The position numbers and the translations under genes are program-made. Positions 32,507-42,438 of a stretch of 64,000 nucleotides of DNA are shown one piece after another. Every line of letters begins with the position of its first letter. The stretch's first letter is position 1. The notes beneath the pieces are model-generated. The model had not been told where the DNA came from and ran no database searches. It saw nothing but the letters and a program-made list of their open reading frames with translations. Source of the stretch: Candidatus Gastranaerophilales bacterium (GTDB lineage: Bacteria; Cyanobacteriota; Vampirovibrionia; Gastranaerophilales; Gastranaerophilaceae); NCBI GenBank assembly GCA_944325655.1, contig CALVAW010000003.1:1-64000 (forward strand), given 5' to 3'.

Positions 32507-34849
32507 ATGCAATACAGAAAAATTGTTATAAAAGATAAACAACAATCAAAAAGCTCAACAAAAGATTCTCTTTTGGATGAGCTTTTGGTTTTGAGAAATA
32601 TAACCTCAAAAGAACAAAAAGATAAATTTTTAAATCCTTCAAGAGATTATTTTATTTCGCCTTATGCTTTTTTAGATATGGAAAAAGCAAAAAACAGGAT
32701 TTTTGAAGCGATTGAAAAAAACCAAAAAATACTGATATGGGGTGATTTCGATTGCGACGGAGTTACATCATCTTCAATTTTATATAAAGCTCTAAAGTCA
32801 ATTAACGCTAATGTAGAAGTTTTTATACCCGACAGACTGCTCCATGGTCATGGTCTCAATTCCAAAGAATTAATCAAATTAATTTCAAAAGAAAAAGTTA
32901 AACTTGTAATAACTGTTGATTGCGGCATCTCAAATATTAGCGAAGTTAATTTGCTAAAAGGACTCGGAATAGATGTCATAATAACCGACCATCACACAAC
33001 AGAAGGTGAAATTCCGAACGCATTTGCAATAATTAACCCTCAAATAAAAGATGCGATAAAAACTGATGTTTCAATGGAGAATATAACTTCTCTGAGTTAT
33101 AATTCAGGATCCGCTATAGCGTATAAACTTGCTGTGTCATTGTTGGAAAATATTGAAAATGATGACCTGAAAGACGAGTTGCTTGTAATTTCAGCCTGCG
33201 GAATTGTTGCCGATGTAGTCCCTTTAATCGGCGAAAATCGCTCTATGGTTTCTGTTGCATTAAATATTTTAAATCAAAAAAAAGAAAAATCTCATTACGG
33301 AATATATACGCTTTTATCAAAACACTGCAAAGAAGAAATCAAAAGCTATGATATAGCATTTATACTTGCACCGAGAATTAATGCTGTAGGAAGACTTGCA
33401 AATGCCTCTCTTTCATTCGAATTTTTAACAACAGGCGATAATTCCAAACTCGAAATTATAATTGAAAAACTTGAAAATTATAACAAAATAAGACAAGCAA
33501 AGTGTCAAGAAACATACAATGACATATTCTCGTACTTAAAAAATAATGAAAAAGAAGCAAATAATCCGGCTGTTATTTTAATAAATAAAGATTGGCACAT
33601 CGGAATAATAGGCATTGCCGCAGCTAAAGCAGTTGAAGAATTTAATAAGCCTTGTTTTTTAATGACTGTTGACGAAAACAACAACGCAAGATGCTCCATA
33701 AGAAGCAATGAATTAATAAATGTTTATAAAATTATCAAAGAAAATGAAAAATTGTTTCTGGGTTTTGGAGGACACAAACTTGCAGGCGGTTTTAGTTTTG
33801 ATTTAAACAAAATTTCATTTGAAGAAGTTAAACAAGCCCTTTTAAAAACAATAGAAGAAGATACAAAAGAAAAAAAAGTCGAAGAAACTTTATATGCAGA
33901 TATAGAACTTCAGGCAAATGAAATTGAAACTGACATAATAGAAACAATTAATAAACTTGAACCTTTTGGAGAAGGCAATAAAATGCCATTATTTGCAATG
34001 TTTGATGTTTATTTAAAAGAACAAAAAGCTATAGGCAAAGATTTAAACCATCTTAGTCTTGTTATTGAAAAAGATGATAAAAAATTCAAATGTGTCAAAT
34101 GGGGCGAAAATTTAGTTGAAATTCCAAACAATGCAAAATGTGACATAGCTTTTTACCCTCGTTTAAATTCTTTTAACGGAGAAACTACGGTGCAATTTGA
34201 AGTAGTTGATATGTTTTTTGAAGGTTTAAAAAAAGAAAAAAAATCATTCAAAATTTTTGATCACAGAAAAAAAACGGGTATCTTAAATTCTGTTTTAGAT
34301 TATTTAAAAAAAGACACAATTGACATGGGAATTTGGGTAAAAAACCCTGAAATTAAAGAGAAACTTGTTTCAGTAAAAGAAAAATTTATAGAAAATTTAT
34401 CTCAGCACAGAGGACTTATGTTCTTTGACTACCCTGCCAACAGAGAAGAATTTTTTGAAATTATATCAAAAATAAAACCTGAAAAAATTCATTTTATGAA
34501 CATAAAAATCGATGAAAATCTTGAAAATTATATAAGAAAACTCAACGGAATGATAAAATACTGTAATAATAAACTGTCAGGTAAAATTGAAATTCTAAAA
34601 TTAGCTCAAGCATTATCAGTAAGCGAAAATTTTGTTCAAATAGCTCTTGAAATATTGGAAGACATAGGATCAATAAAAATTTTAAACACAAATAAAATTC
34701 AATACATAAATTCTTTTGATTATGAAAAATTTCAACAAAATTCACTATATGAAATTTTAAACGAAGAATTTGAAATTATTTTAGAATTTAAAAAATCACT
34801 TTTAAATTGCAAAATTGAAGAAATCGAAGATATGATGATTAAAAATTAA
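32507..34849 (+). CDS. recJ: Single-stranded-DNA exonuclease RecJ
   Basis: The 780-residue protein has the DHH phosphoesterase motifs: ILIWGDFDCDGVTSSSILY (about residue 76), ITVDCGISN, IITDHHTTEGEIP and RINAVGRL, then the DHHA1 region GGHKLAGGFSF and an OB fold. A C-terminal region of about 200 residues follows, as in Bacillus RecJ (786 residues) and unlike E. coli (577). It degrades 5' ssDNA ends in recombination and mismatch repair. The AGGAAAAA site gives a clear start. Confidence 0.95.
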   Translation: MQYRKIVIKDKQQSKSSTKDSLLDELLVLRNITSKEQKDKFLNPSRDYFISPYAFLDMEKAKNRIFEAIEKNQKILIWGDFDCDGVTSSSILYKALKSINANVEVFIPDRLLHGHGLNSKELIKLISKEKVKLVITVDCGISNISEVNLLKGLGIDVIITDHHTTEGEIPNAFAIINPQIKDAIKTDVSMENITSLSYNSGSAIAYKLAVSLLENIENDDLKDELLVISACGIVADVVPLIGENRSMVSVALNILNQKKEKSHYGIYTLLSKHCKEEIKSYDIAFILAPRINAVGRLANASLSFEFLTTGDNSKLEIIIEKLENYNKIRQAKCQETYNDIFSYLKNNEKEANNPAVILINKDWHIGIIGIAAAKAVEEFNKPCFLMTVDENNNARCSIRSNELINVYKIIKENEKLFLGFGGHKLAGGFSFDLNKISFEEVKQALLKTIEEDTKEKKVEETLYADIELQANEIETDIIETINKLEPFGEGNKMPLFAMFDVYLKEQKAIGKDLNHLSLVIEKDDKKFKCVKWGENLVEIPNNAKCDIAFYPRLNSFNGETTVQFEVVDMFFEGLKKEKKSFKIFDHRKKTGILNSVLDYLKKDTIDMGIWVKNPEIKEKLVSVKEKFIENLSQHRGLMFFDYPANREEFFEIISKIKPEKIHFMNIKIDENLENYIRKLNGMIKYCNNKLSGKIEILKLAQALSVSENFVQIALEILEDIGSIKILNTNKIQYINSFDYEKFQQNSLYEILNEEFEIILEFKKSLLNCKIEEIEDMMIKN

Positions 34850-34933
34850 AATATTTGATGTAAAATTTTGTAATAATTAGGTTTAAGTTTAATTCTATGC
34901 TATAAATAAAAATATATAGGGGAGTTATTTTTA

Positions 34934-35221
34934 ATGCCTGAAGAATTTATTGAAAAAACAAACGATTTTAGAAACATATCTAAAGTTGCAAATGTTGAAG
35001 TGAAATTATGCGCTGAATTAGGCAAAACAAAACTTCTTTTAAAAGATGCAATAGAATATGATTCAGGCTCTATTATACCTCTTGACAGAAACGAAAATGA
35101 ACCAATTGATATTTATGTGGATGATATTTTAATTGCGAAAGGTAAAATTGTAGCAATAGAAGACAGTTACGGCATTAAAATAGTTGAAATAATAGAAAAC
35201 GAGAATTTAAAAAAGCAATAA
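34934..35221 (+). CDS. fliN: Flagellar motor switch protein FliN (SpoA domain)
   Basis: This 95-residue protein is a single SpoA domain: VEVKLCAELGKTKLLLKDAI, GSIIPLDRNENEPIDIYVDD, ILIAKGKIVAIEDSYGIKI. It corresponds to FliN, the C-ring component that controls rotation and docks export substrates. It lies far from the other flagellar genes, after recJ, with an extended -10 (TGCTATAAA, about 34899) and a GGGGAG ribosome site. A ThiF-like gene follows after one base. fliM is not in the window. Confidence 0.9.
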   Translation: MPEEFIEKTNDFRNISKVANVEVKLCAELGKTKLLLKDAIEYDSGSIIPLDRNENEPIDIYVDDILIAKGKIVAIEDSYGIKIVEIIENENLKKQ

Positions 35222-35222
35222 A

Positions 35223-35957
35223 ATGATTAAATTTGCAAGATACGAAAAAAATTTTGAAAAAGAAGGCATCACAAAGGAAGCTCAAGAACGTTTATTAGCT
35301 TCTAAAGTTCTTATTATGGGAGCAGGCGGATTAGGCTCAGGGGTCATTATGAACCTTGCGGCTATGGGCGTAGGTCAAATAAAAATAATAGATGATGACA
35401 TTGTTGAAGAATCAAATTTAAACAGACAAATAATTCATAAATACAAAAACATAGGAAGAGCAAAAGTAATTTCCGCAAAAGACTGGGTACAAGAATTTAA
35501 CTCTGATATTAAAGTCGAATTAGACAAAATAAATCTTAATGAACTTAACTATTTCAACGTTATTCAAGGTTATGACATTATTGTTGATTGCTTCGATTCT
35601 TATGAATCAAAATACATGTTAAATGAGATAGCTTTAAGACATAATAAAATATTAATCCATGGCGGCACTCAAGGTTTTAGAGGTCAAATAACAACCATAG
35701 TACCCTCAAAAACAGGCTGTCTTGCTTGTGTTATGCAAAAGCCAAAAATATTTAAAGAAGAACACTTAGCCTCACTTTCTCCTGTTGTAAATGTAATTTC
35801 TTCCCTTCAAGCACTTGAGGTTTTAAAAATTGTAACAGGAACAGGTGAGCCATTGATGAACAAAATTATGATTTTTGACGGTTTAAAATCCGAATTTAAA
35901 ATTTTAAATTACGCAAAAAATATTGCTTGTGAAGTTTGCAGTGCTAATGAAAGGTAA
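35223..35957 (+). CDS. ThiF/MoeB-family adenylyltransferase
   Basis: The 244-residue protein has the E1-like fold: VLIMGAGGLGSGVIMNLAAM (about residues 29-48), DDDIVEESNLNRQIIH and DCFDSYESKYMLNE, and two zinc CxxC pairs (CLAC, CEVC). Such enzymes adenylate the C-terminal Gly-Gly of a sulfur-carrier protein (MoaD, ThiS or similar). No thiamine or molybdopterin gene is nearby; its only close neighbour is fliN. It differs from the TcdA homologue at 14946, so the substrate is open. Confidence 0.88.
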   Translation: MIKFARYEKNFEKEGITKEAQERLLASKVLIMGAGGLGSGVIMNLAAMGVGQIKIIDDDIVEESNLNRQIIHKYKNIGRAKVISAKDWVQEFNSDIKVELDKINLNELNYFNVIQGYDIIVDCFDSYESKYMLNEIALRHNKILIHGGTQGFRGQITTIVPSKTGCLACVMQKPKIFKEEHLASLSPVVNVISSLQALEVLKIVTGTGEPLMNKIMIFDGLKSEFKILNYAKNIACEVCSANER

Positions 35958-35959
35958 CC

Positions 35960-36712
35960 ATGGAAGAACTTAGTTTGAAATACGCTAAAATTTTAATTGT
36001 TTTCATTATTGTGATAGCCGTCTCTTCAATTACCGTAAAAAATCATATTAAAACAATAACGGATGCGAAGAAAAAAGCTGAAGTATTAAAGGTTATCAAT
36101 AAAGAACTTGAAAAACAAGCATTAGAAGAACAACAAGCACCTTCCGAAGAAAATATAAAACAAGTAAAAATCGCCGAAGAATCGCAAACAACAACAGAAC
36201 AAAATTATAACAATACGCAATCCCAAGATATTCGGGCAAATAATTTTGAAAGCAAAGGCATCAGATATATGGCTGAAGGTAATTATGATGAAGCTATATA
36301 TAATTTTGAACAGGCATTTGAAATAGGCGGTTTAGAGCTTAAGAGAAATGTTTTTAGGAGTCTTGCCGATTGCTACAGGCAAAAAAATGATATATCGGGT
36401 GTTATAAATACCTATAATAAAATGCTGCCATACCTACAAGATGCAAGAGAAATAAATGAAATTAATTCAAAATTAGCAACCAGCTACATTGAAATCGGAG
36501 ATAAAGAACAAGCTCTTGCCCGCTATGAAGCAAATTACTCCATGGGTCAATCAGTCTATGATTTAATAAATGTTGCCGATTTATTGGTGGAACTGAATTA
36601 CATCGATAAATTAAGAGATTATATCCAAACCCACATAACAAATTTTCCTCAAGACGAACAAACTCTTCAAAAATATACGGACATAATTAACAGCGAAAAT
36701 ATTCAACAATAA
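35960..36712 (+). CDS. Membrane-anchored TPR protein
   Basis: The protein has 250 residues. One membrane segment near the start (about residues 9-25) is followed by a coiled coil rich in Lys/Glu (36-60), a polar linker, and TPR-like repeats from about residue 95 (GIRYMAEGNYDEAIYNFEQA, then SLADCYRQKNDISGVINTYN and others). It probably exposes a protein-binding platform on the outer face of the inner membrane. It is only 2 bases behind the ThiF-like gene, so it belongs to the fliN transcript. Its last 26 bases overlap wecB on the other strand. Confidence 0.82.
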   Translation: MEELSLKYAKILIVFIIVIAVSSITVKNHIKTITDAKKKAEVLKVINKELEKQALEEQQAPSEENIKQVKIAEESQTTTEQNYNNTQSQDIRANNFESKGIRYMAEGNYDEAIYNFEQAFEIGGLELKRNVFRSLADCYRQKNDISGVINTYNKMLPYLQDAREINEINSKLATSYIEIGDKEQALARYEANYSMGQSVYDLINVADLLVELNYIDKLRDYIQTHITNFPQDEQTLQKYTDIINSENIQQ

Positions 36713-37799
36713 TATTTTCAATATATTCACATGCATGCCCGTCGCCATAAGGATTTACGGATTTTGACATTCTTTCATATTCATTTTTATTATCTAAAAG
36801 CTCCTGAATAGTGTTTACTATTTTTTCCGTATTTGTTCCCACAAGCTTAACTCCGCCATATTCAATTGCTTCGGGACGTTCTGTTTCTTCTCTTAAAACC
36901 AAAACAGGCTTACCTAAAGCCGGTGCTTCTTCTTGTATTCCGCCTGAATCAGTCAAAATGATATGAGATTTTTGCATCAACGTGCAAAAAGGTGCATAAT
37001 CAAGCGGTTCAATCAATTTAACTCTTTCAATATTTTCAAGAATTGGAATAACCGTATTTCTTACATTTGGATTTAAGTGCATAGGATACACGATTTCTAT
37101 ATCCTTATTTTTTTCAATTAATTTTTTAATTGCAAAACAAATATTTCTGAGCGGTTCGCCAAAATTTTCACGCCTATGAGAAGTTAAAAGTATTGTTTTT
37201 AAATTATTATTTAAACCTATAAAATCTAAATTTGCCGGCTTATTATTTACTACATACAAAAGAGCATCTATAACCGTATTTCCCGTTTTATACATTCCTT
37301 TTTTTATACCGGAATTTTTAATATTTTGAATTGATTTTTCGGTAGGACAAAACATTAAATCCGAAATAGAATCAACTATAACTCTGTTAATTTCTTCAGG
37401 AAAAGGATAATTTTTATCAAAAGTCCTTAAACCCGCTTCTACATGTCCTATTTTTGTTCTTGAATAAAAAGCACTTAACGCACTAAAGCTTGCTGTCGTA
37501 GTATCACCATGAACAAGAATTAAATCAAATTTTTGTTCTTCAAAAATCTCTTTTGTCTTAAGAAGAATATCGGACGACAATTCCCATAAATTTTGATTAG
37601 GTTTCATTAAATTTAAATCAAAATCAGGAACAACGTCAAACAATTCCAATACACTGTCAAGCATTTGCCTGTGTTGAGCAGTAACAATAGTAAAAACTTG
37701 AAAAATTTCATTCTCTTTCAATTTTTTAACTAAAGGACACATCTTAATTGCCTCGGGACGTGTTCCGAAAACAAGTGCTATTTTGATTTTTTTATCCAT
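36687..37799 (-). CDS. wecB: UDP-N-acetylglucosamine 2-epimerase
   Basis: The 370-residue GT-B-fold enzyme has VFGTRPEAIKMCPLVKKL (about residues 10-27), VHGDTTTASFSAL, IGHVEAGLRTFDKNYPFPEE, LTSHRRENFGEPL and the active-site LTDSGGIQEEAPALGKPVL. It converts UDP-GlcNAc to UDP-ManNAc for surface polysaccharides. A glycosyltransferase gene lies upstream on the same strand. TAAAAT lies 9 bases before the start codon and no ribosome site is seen. Confidence 0.95.
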   Translation of the reverse strand: MDKKIKIALVFGTRPEAIKMCPLVKKLKENEIFQVFTIVTAQHRQMLDSVLELFDVVPDFDLNLMKPNQNLWELSSDILLKTKEIFEEQKFDLILVHGDTTTASFSALSAFYSRTKIGHVEAGLRTFDKNYPFPEEINRVIVDSISDLMFCPTEKSIQNIKNSGIKKGMYKTGNTVIDALLYVVNNKPANLDFIGLNNNLKTILLTSHRRENFGEPLRNICFAIKKLIEKNKDIEIVYPMHLNPNVRNTVIPILENIERVKLIEPLDYAPFCTLMQKSHIILTDSGGIQEEAPALGKPVLVLREETERPEAIEYGGVKLVGTNTEKIVNTIQELLDNKNEYERMSKSVNPYGDGHACEYIENIIVEYFRC

Positions 37800-37840
37800 A
37801 ACGTCTTAATTTTACATAAAGACAAATTTTTAATCAATCA

Positions 37841-39052
37841 TTATTTTATATTGAATCTTGAATAAAAAAATTTCACTAACGATGCTATATTCTTAATTCC
37901 TCTCACATGAAAAATTGCCGGATTTTTATTATATAAAAAATCATGATAACTGATTTGATAATTATCTTGAACGGCTAAATCAATCCATAAATTTTCATGG
38001 AATTTTGTTTTACTATAATCATCAACAATATCTTTATAATAAGGAATATATGAAGTCAAAATATCTACAAAATTTTTTCTTCCGTTAAATTTAAGATAAT
38101 TTTTTCTTGGAGAATAATTTTTTTGATTTGTAATAACTTTATGAATAGAATCGCATAAAGCTTCAGAACTATAATCAGCCAACTCACCCGAATTTTCTGA
38201 AAAAATAGGATAATTACCTCTTGCATACTGATTATGCTCTTTAAACAGCACAACGGGAGTATTACAGCTTAAAGATTCATTTATGGAACGATTTTTTCCC
38301 TCAAATAAAGAAGCAAGCACGCAACATTTTGCGCTGCTATAATATTTTGCAAGCTCGATATACGGAACAAAAGGTATTATCGTGATATATCCTTCATTTT
38401 TTATAATATCCTTAACTTTTTTTATCTCCAAACGATAATCTTCTCTTATGTCGGAAAAATCTTTTTTATCAGACTTCACCCCCATTACCCAAACCGCATT
38501 TAATATCTTTTTATACTTTCTTTTATACTCAAGTAATGCATTAGCAAGCATAGGAACATTCTTTACCTGAGCAGGAGTCGAAACACATAAAACATCTATT
38601 GTTTTTGGAGTATTAAAAGTAGGCGCCATCATATATTCATTTGTAAAATCCGCATCTTGCAAAGGAACAAAAATTATATCTTTTTTATTTTGGTATTTAT
38701 TCTTATGATAAATTTCACGCTCTTTATTTTCATAACATGCAAGATAAATATCGGCTTTATCGCACCATGAATAATTTGACCACATTGTATAAGCTGCTGC
38801 AAAAAATATCTTTTTTAAATCAGGGAACAATTTCAATATATACTCGCACCCCTGTGAAAAAAATACTCCTTTTATAATTTTATTTTCATAATTAAGAGGC
38901 GGTATTGGAATTACAAAATCGATTTTATCATGCAAATCAATTTCCTCTTCCATAAATTCACCCGTATAGCTTTCAATATCATCCCAAATTTGCTCTATAG
39001 GTTTATTTACATTCGGGTTAAAAAAATAATCTGTCTGATATCTGCCTTTCAT
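37841..39052 (-). CDS. Glycosyltransferase, GT4-like
   Basis: The 403-residue protein has a GT-B C-terminal half with KYYSSAKCCVLASLFEGKNR continuing to SINESLSCNTPVVLF; EGKNRSINE is the EX7E pattern of retaining family 4 transferases. A nucleotide-binding VLCVSTPAQVKNVPMLANAL begins the second domain near residue 153. The acceptor is unknown; the partner wecB suggests surface polysaccharide or lipopolysaccharide work. TATTAT lies 7 bases before the ATG and no ribosome site is present. Confidence 0.78.
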   Translation of the reverse strand: MKGRYQTDYFFNPNVNKPIEQIWDDIESYTGEFMEEEIDLHDKIDFVIPIPPLNYENKIIKGVFFSQGCEYILKLFPDLKKIFFAAAYTMWSNYSWCDKADIYLACYENKEREIYHKNKYQNKKDIIFVPLQDADFTNEYMMAPTFNTPKTIDVLCVSTPAQVKNVPMLANALLEYKRKYKKILNAVWVMGVKSDKKDFSDIREDYRLEIKKVKDIIKNEGYITIIPFVPYIELAKYYSSAKCCVLASLFEGKNRSINESLSCNTPVVLFKEHNQYARGNYPIFSENSGELADYSSEALCDSIHKVITNQKNYSPRKNYLKFNGRKNFVDILTSYIPYYKDIVDDYSKTKFHENLWIDLAVQDNYQISYHDFLYNKNPAIFHVRGIKNIASLVKFFYSRFNIK

Positions 39053-39111
39053 AGACTTTATAATATCAAATATTATATTTTTTTAAAAATTTTTTATATC
39101 AATTAATCTTT

Positions 39112-39140
39112 TTGCTTTACTTTTGCCTTTATTGTATAAT
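39112..39140 (+). promoter_or_regulatory. Promoter of gyrA
   Basis: TTGCTT (39112-39117), a 17-base spacer and TATAAT (39135-39140), followed by an AAAAGGAG site at 39161-39168 that fixes the TTG start at 39175. Confidence 0.65.
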
Positions 39141-39174
39141 ATAAGCTATAAGACTAGACGAAAAGGAGTTTATT

Positions 39175-41745
39175 TTGGCTCAAACTAACCTATTTGATGA
39201 TGGAAAAATTATTCCTGTTAATATTCGCGATGAAATGAAAAGATGTTATATAGATTACGCTATGAGTGTAATTGTCGGACGTGCGCTGCCTGATGTGAGA
39301 GATGGCTTAAAACCGGTACACAGACGTATTTTATACGCAATGAACGAACTGGGCATGACACCTGATAAACCCTTTAAAAAATGTGCACGTATAGTAGGTG
39401 AAGTTTTGGGTAAATATCACCCCCATGGTGACAGTTCGGTATATGAAGCACTTGTACGTATGGCTCAGGATTTTTCAACAAGATACTTAACTGTTGACGG
39501 CCATGGTAATTTCGGTTCGGTTGACGGCGACGGTGCTGCAGCAATGCGTTATACAGAAGCAAGAATGCACAAAATTACAACCGCAATGCTTGCAGATATT
39601 GATTGCGAAACTGTTAATTTTGTTCCGAATTTTGATGGCTCATTAGAAGAACCTGCTGTTCTGCCCACCAGATTGCCTATGCTTTTATTAAACGGCACCT
39701 CGGGTATTGCAGTCGGTATGGCAACAAATATTCCACCACACAACCTTGATGAAGTTGTAGACGGAACTATAGCATTAATTGATAATCCTGATATTACAAC
39801 CGAGGGCTTAATGCAATATATCAAAGGTCCTGATTTTCCTACTGCTGCAACTATTGTGGGAACTTCAGAAATTAAAAAAGCTTATGAAACAGGCAGAGGC
39901 TCAATTAAAATGCGTGCCGTTTCAACAATTGAAGAATTACAAGGGGGCGCAGGACGCCAAGGAAGAAGCGCCATTGTCGTAACCGAAATTCCTTATCAGG
40001 TAAACAAAGCAGAACTTATCAGAAAAATAGCGGAACTGGTTAAAGATAATAAAATTCAAGGTATATCGGATTTAAGAGACGAATCGGACAGAGACGGCAT
40101 GCGTATAGTAATTGAATTGAAGCGTGATGCTAAACCCGATGTTGTAAGAAATAATCTTTACAAACAAACAGCTCTCTCAACAAGTTTTGGATTTAATATG
40201 GTTGCTCTTGTCGGTCAACAACCGAGATTATTAAATTTATACGAAGTTCTCTCGGAATTTGTTGAACACAGAGTAGATGTTATAACCAGAAGAACCATAT
40301 TCTTCTTAAAAAAAGCAAAAGCCAGAGCTCATATTTTAGAAGGCTTAATGATAGCTCTTAATTCTTTGGATGAGGTAATTGAATTAATCAAAAAATCCCC
40401 AAATACAGAAGTGGCTCGCTCAGGTCTTATTAACCGTTTCGGATTAGACACCGAACAGGCAAATGCAATTCTTGAAATGCAATTAAGACGCTTAACGGGC
40501 TTAGAGCAAGACAAAATTAGAGCAGAACATGCAGAATTATTGAAAAAAATCGAAGAATACGAAGAGCTTTTATCTTCAAGAGAAAAGATTCTTGCTTTAA
40601 TTAAAGTTGAGCTTCTGCAAGACAAAGAAAAATATGGAGATGAAAGAAAAACACAAATTGTTCCGGATGAAGGTGAAGTTACCGTTGAAGATTTAACGCC
40701 TAATACACAAATGGCAGTGTTTATAACTCGCCAAGGTTATATAAAAAGAATTTCTCTGGACACATTTGTACGTCAAAACAGAGCCACAAGAGGAAAAGGC
40801 GGAATGAAAACCAAAGAAGACGATGATGTTGCTCATTTCTTCACCGCTATGATGCATGATAAGGTATTATTCTTCTCTTCCAAAGGACTTGTATATTCAC
40901 TATCAGTATACGATTTTCCGGAAGGTTCACGTCAGTCAAAAGGTTTGCCTATTATAAATGTTTTACCTATAGAACAGGATGAAACAATAACAGCCATTGT
41001 ACCTGTCAGTGAATTTAAAGAAGATTTGAATTTAATAATGTTGACCAAAAAAGGCTATATTAAAAGAATATCTTTAGATAACTTCAAATCAATAAGAAGA
41101 AACGGTCTTATTGCAATAGGACTGGAAGAAAAAGACACTTTGAATTGGGTAAAATTGGCTCACGGCAACGACGAGATTATAATCGGCACATCTTGCGGTA
41201 TGGCAATAAGATTCCCGATTGAAGATTTAAGACCGTTAGGTCGTTCAGCAAGAGGTGTAAATTCAATGAAATTAAGAGCATCTGATGAAATAATCGGTTG
41301 CGATGTTGTTCCAAAGAATTACGATGCGGATCTTTTGGTTATAACTTCGGACGGCTTCGGCAAACGTTCAAAAATTTCAGAATTCAGAACACAAAACAGA
41401 GGCGGAATAGGCTTAATAGCAACAAAATTCAAATCATCTGCTTCAAGACTTGTTGATTTAAGCATAGTAAAAGAAACCGATGAAATTATGGTTGTAACCG
41501 CAAACGGAATAGTAACAAGAGTGAGCGCTTCGGATATCTCACGTCAAGGCAGACCTGCAACAGGCGTTAGAGTTCAAACGCTTGACGGAAATGATTATGT
41601 TGTCTCCGTTAATAAAATAGTTGATCCTGATGAAGAAGAAACCGAAAAAAAAGAAAGTCTTGCGGCTGCGGCTAAAGAAGAAATTAATTCAGGAATAGAA
41701 CAAGTAAACATATTTGAAAAAACTATTGAAAACATTGATGAATAA
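39175..41745 (+). CDS. gyrA: DNA gyrase subunit A
   Basis: The 856-residue protein begins at TTG 39175, 7 bases after AAGGAG. It has the full breakage-rejoining domain with [20 protein letters not shown], the quinolone-resistance region [12 protein letters not shown] (Ser87 and Glu91 at the positions of E. coli Ser83 and Asp87) and catalytic Tyr126 in [10 protein letters not shown]. The C-terminal half is a six-bladed pinwheel. The GyrA box, which allows DNA wrapping, reads QNRATRG in place of Q(R/K)RGG(R/K)G. ParC is the alternative, but presence of the box at the expected place and the acidic tail favour GyrA. gyrB is not nearby. Confidence 0.93.
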   Translation: MAQTNLFDDGKIIPVNIRDEMKRCYIDYAMSVIVGRALPDVRDGLKPVHRRILYAMNELGMTPDKPFKKCARIVGEVLGKYHPHGDSSVYEALVRMAQDFSTRYLTVDGHGNFGSVDGDGAAAMRYTEARMHKITTAMLADIDCETVNFVPNFDGSLEEPAVLPTRLPMLLLNGTSGIAVGMATNIPPHNLDEVVDGTIALIDNPDITTEGLMQYIKGPDFPTAATIVGTSEIKKAYETGRGSIKMRAVSTIEELQGGAGRQGRSAIVVTEIPYQVNKAELIRKIAELVKDNKIQGISDLRDESDRDGMRIVIELKRDAKPDVVRNNLYKQTALSTSFGFNMVALVGQQPRLLNLYEVLSEFVEHRVDVITRRTIFFLKKAKARAHILEGLMIALNSLDEVIELIKKSPNTEVARSGLINRFGLDTEQANAILEMQLRRLTGLEQDKIRAEHAELLKKIEEYEELLSSREKILALIKVELLQDKEKYGDERKTQIVPDEGEVTVEDLTPNTQMAVFITRQGYIKRISLDTFVRQNRATRGKGGMKTKEDDDVAHFFTAMMHDKVLFFSSKGLVYSLSVYDFPEGSRQSKGLPIINVLPIEQDETITAIVPVSEFKEDLNLIMLTKKGYIKRISLDNFKSIRRNGLIAIGLEEKDTLNWVKLAHGNDEIIIGTSCGMAIRFPIEDLRPLGRSARGVNSMKLRASDEIIGCDVVPKNYDADLLVITSDGFGKRSKISEFRTQNRGGIGLIATKFKSSASRLVDLSIVKETDEIMVVTANGIVTRVSASDISRQGRPATGVRVQTLDGNDYVVSVNKIVDPDEEETEKKESLAAAAKEEINSGIEQVNIFEKTIENIDE

Positions 41746-41747
41746 TT

Positions 41748-41774
41748 AAAAAGAGCAGAAATCCTGCTCTTTTT
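41748..41774. terminator. Bidirectional terminator between gyrA and the kinase gene
   Basis: AAAAAGAGCAG pairs with CTGCTCTTTTT around a five-base loop (AAATC), giving A and T runs on both sides for convergent genes. Confidence 0.88.
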
Positions 41775-42438
41775 AAGTTTTTAAATCCAAAAGTTTACTT
41801 ACTTTTTCTTTAATAATTAAGTGAATTTCCTCTTTTGGTTTTTTACCGTCTATTTCAATAAAATTATATTCCTTTTCAAGTTTCTTATATTCTTCCAAAC
41901 ATCTTTTTTGATAAATTTCAAAACTGTTATATATATCAGTTGAAAGTCCTATATCCCTGCCCGATTCAAAATAATCGAGAGCACCATTTTTTGCAATAAG
42001 TCTTTTTATTAAAGTCTCCGGTGCCACATTCAAATAAAAAACCAAATCCGGCTTTGGAGCAAAACTGTAAAGATTTTTCACCCAATTAATATCATGACCT
42101 CTCACAGAATCTCTAACATAAGCAGTGTAAATATATCTGTCCATCAAAACAACAAATCCGGCTTTTAAAGCTGGAATAATCTCATTTTCCAATCTATCCG
42201 TATAATCTGCTGCATACAATAGAGAAAACGTTGTGGTATTAAGCAAATTCTTCTCTTTCGCCTCATTTATTACGCCGGAGATAAGTCTCGATGTTTTCCA
42301 CTCCGAAACAGTGCAACCATAGCATCTGTTTTTAATATATTCAGACAACATATTAACCTGTGTAGATTTACCGGAACCGTCCGTTCCTTCTATCACTATT
42401 AGCAATCCGTCATATCCGTGTGATTTATCTTTATTCAT
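41773..42438 (-). CDS. Thymidylate-kinase-like protein, copy A
   Basis: The 221-residue NMP-kinase fold protein has the P-loop VIEGTDGSGKSTQV (residues 15-28) and the DRYIYTAYVRD motif, akin to the DRY of dTMP kinase. The canonical REPGGT dTMP-binding motif is missing; SEWKTSRLI stands in its place. It therefore belongs to a divergent thymidylate_kin subfamily whose substrate is not certain. It overlaps its paralogue upstream by 8 bases. A standard tmk is not present in the window, so one of the pair could be the housekeeping enzyme. Confidence 0.8.
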   Translation of the reverse strand: MNKDKSHGYDGLLIVIEGTDGSGKSTQVNMLSEYIKNRCYGCTVSEWKTSRLISGVINEAKEKNLLNTTTFSLLYAADYTDRLENEIIPALKAGFVVLMDRYIYTAYVRDSVRGHDINWVKNLYSFAPKPDLVFYLNVAPETLIKRLIAKNGALDYFESGRDIGLSTDIYNSFEIYQKRCLEEYKKLEKEYNFIEIDGKKPKEEIHLIIKEKVSKLLDLKT

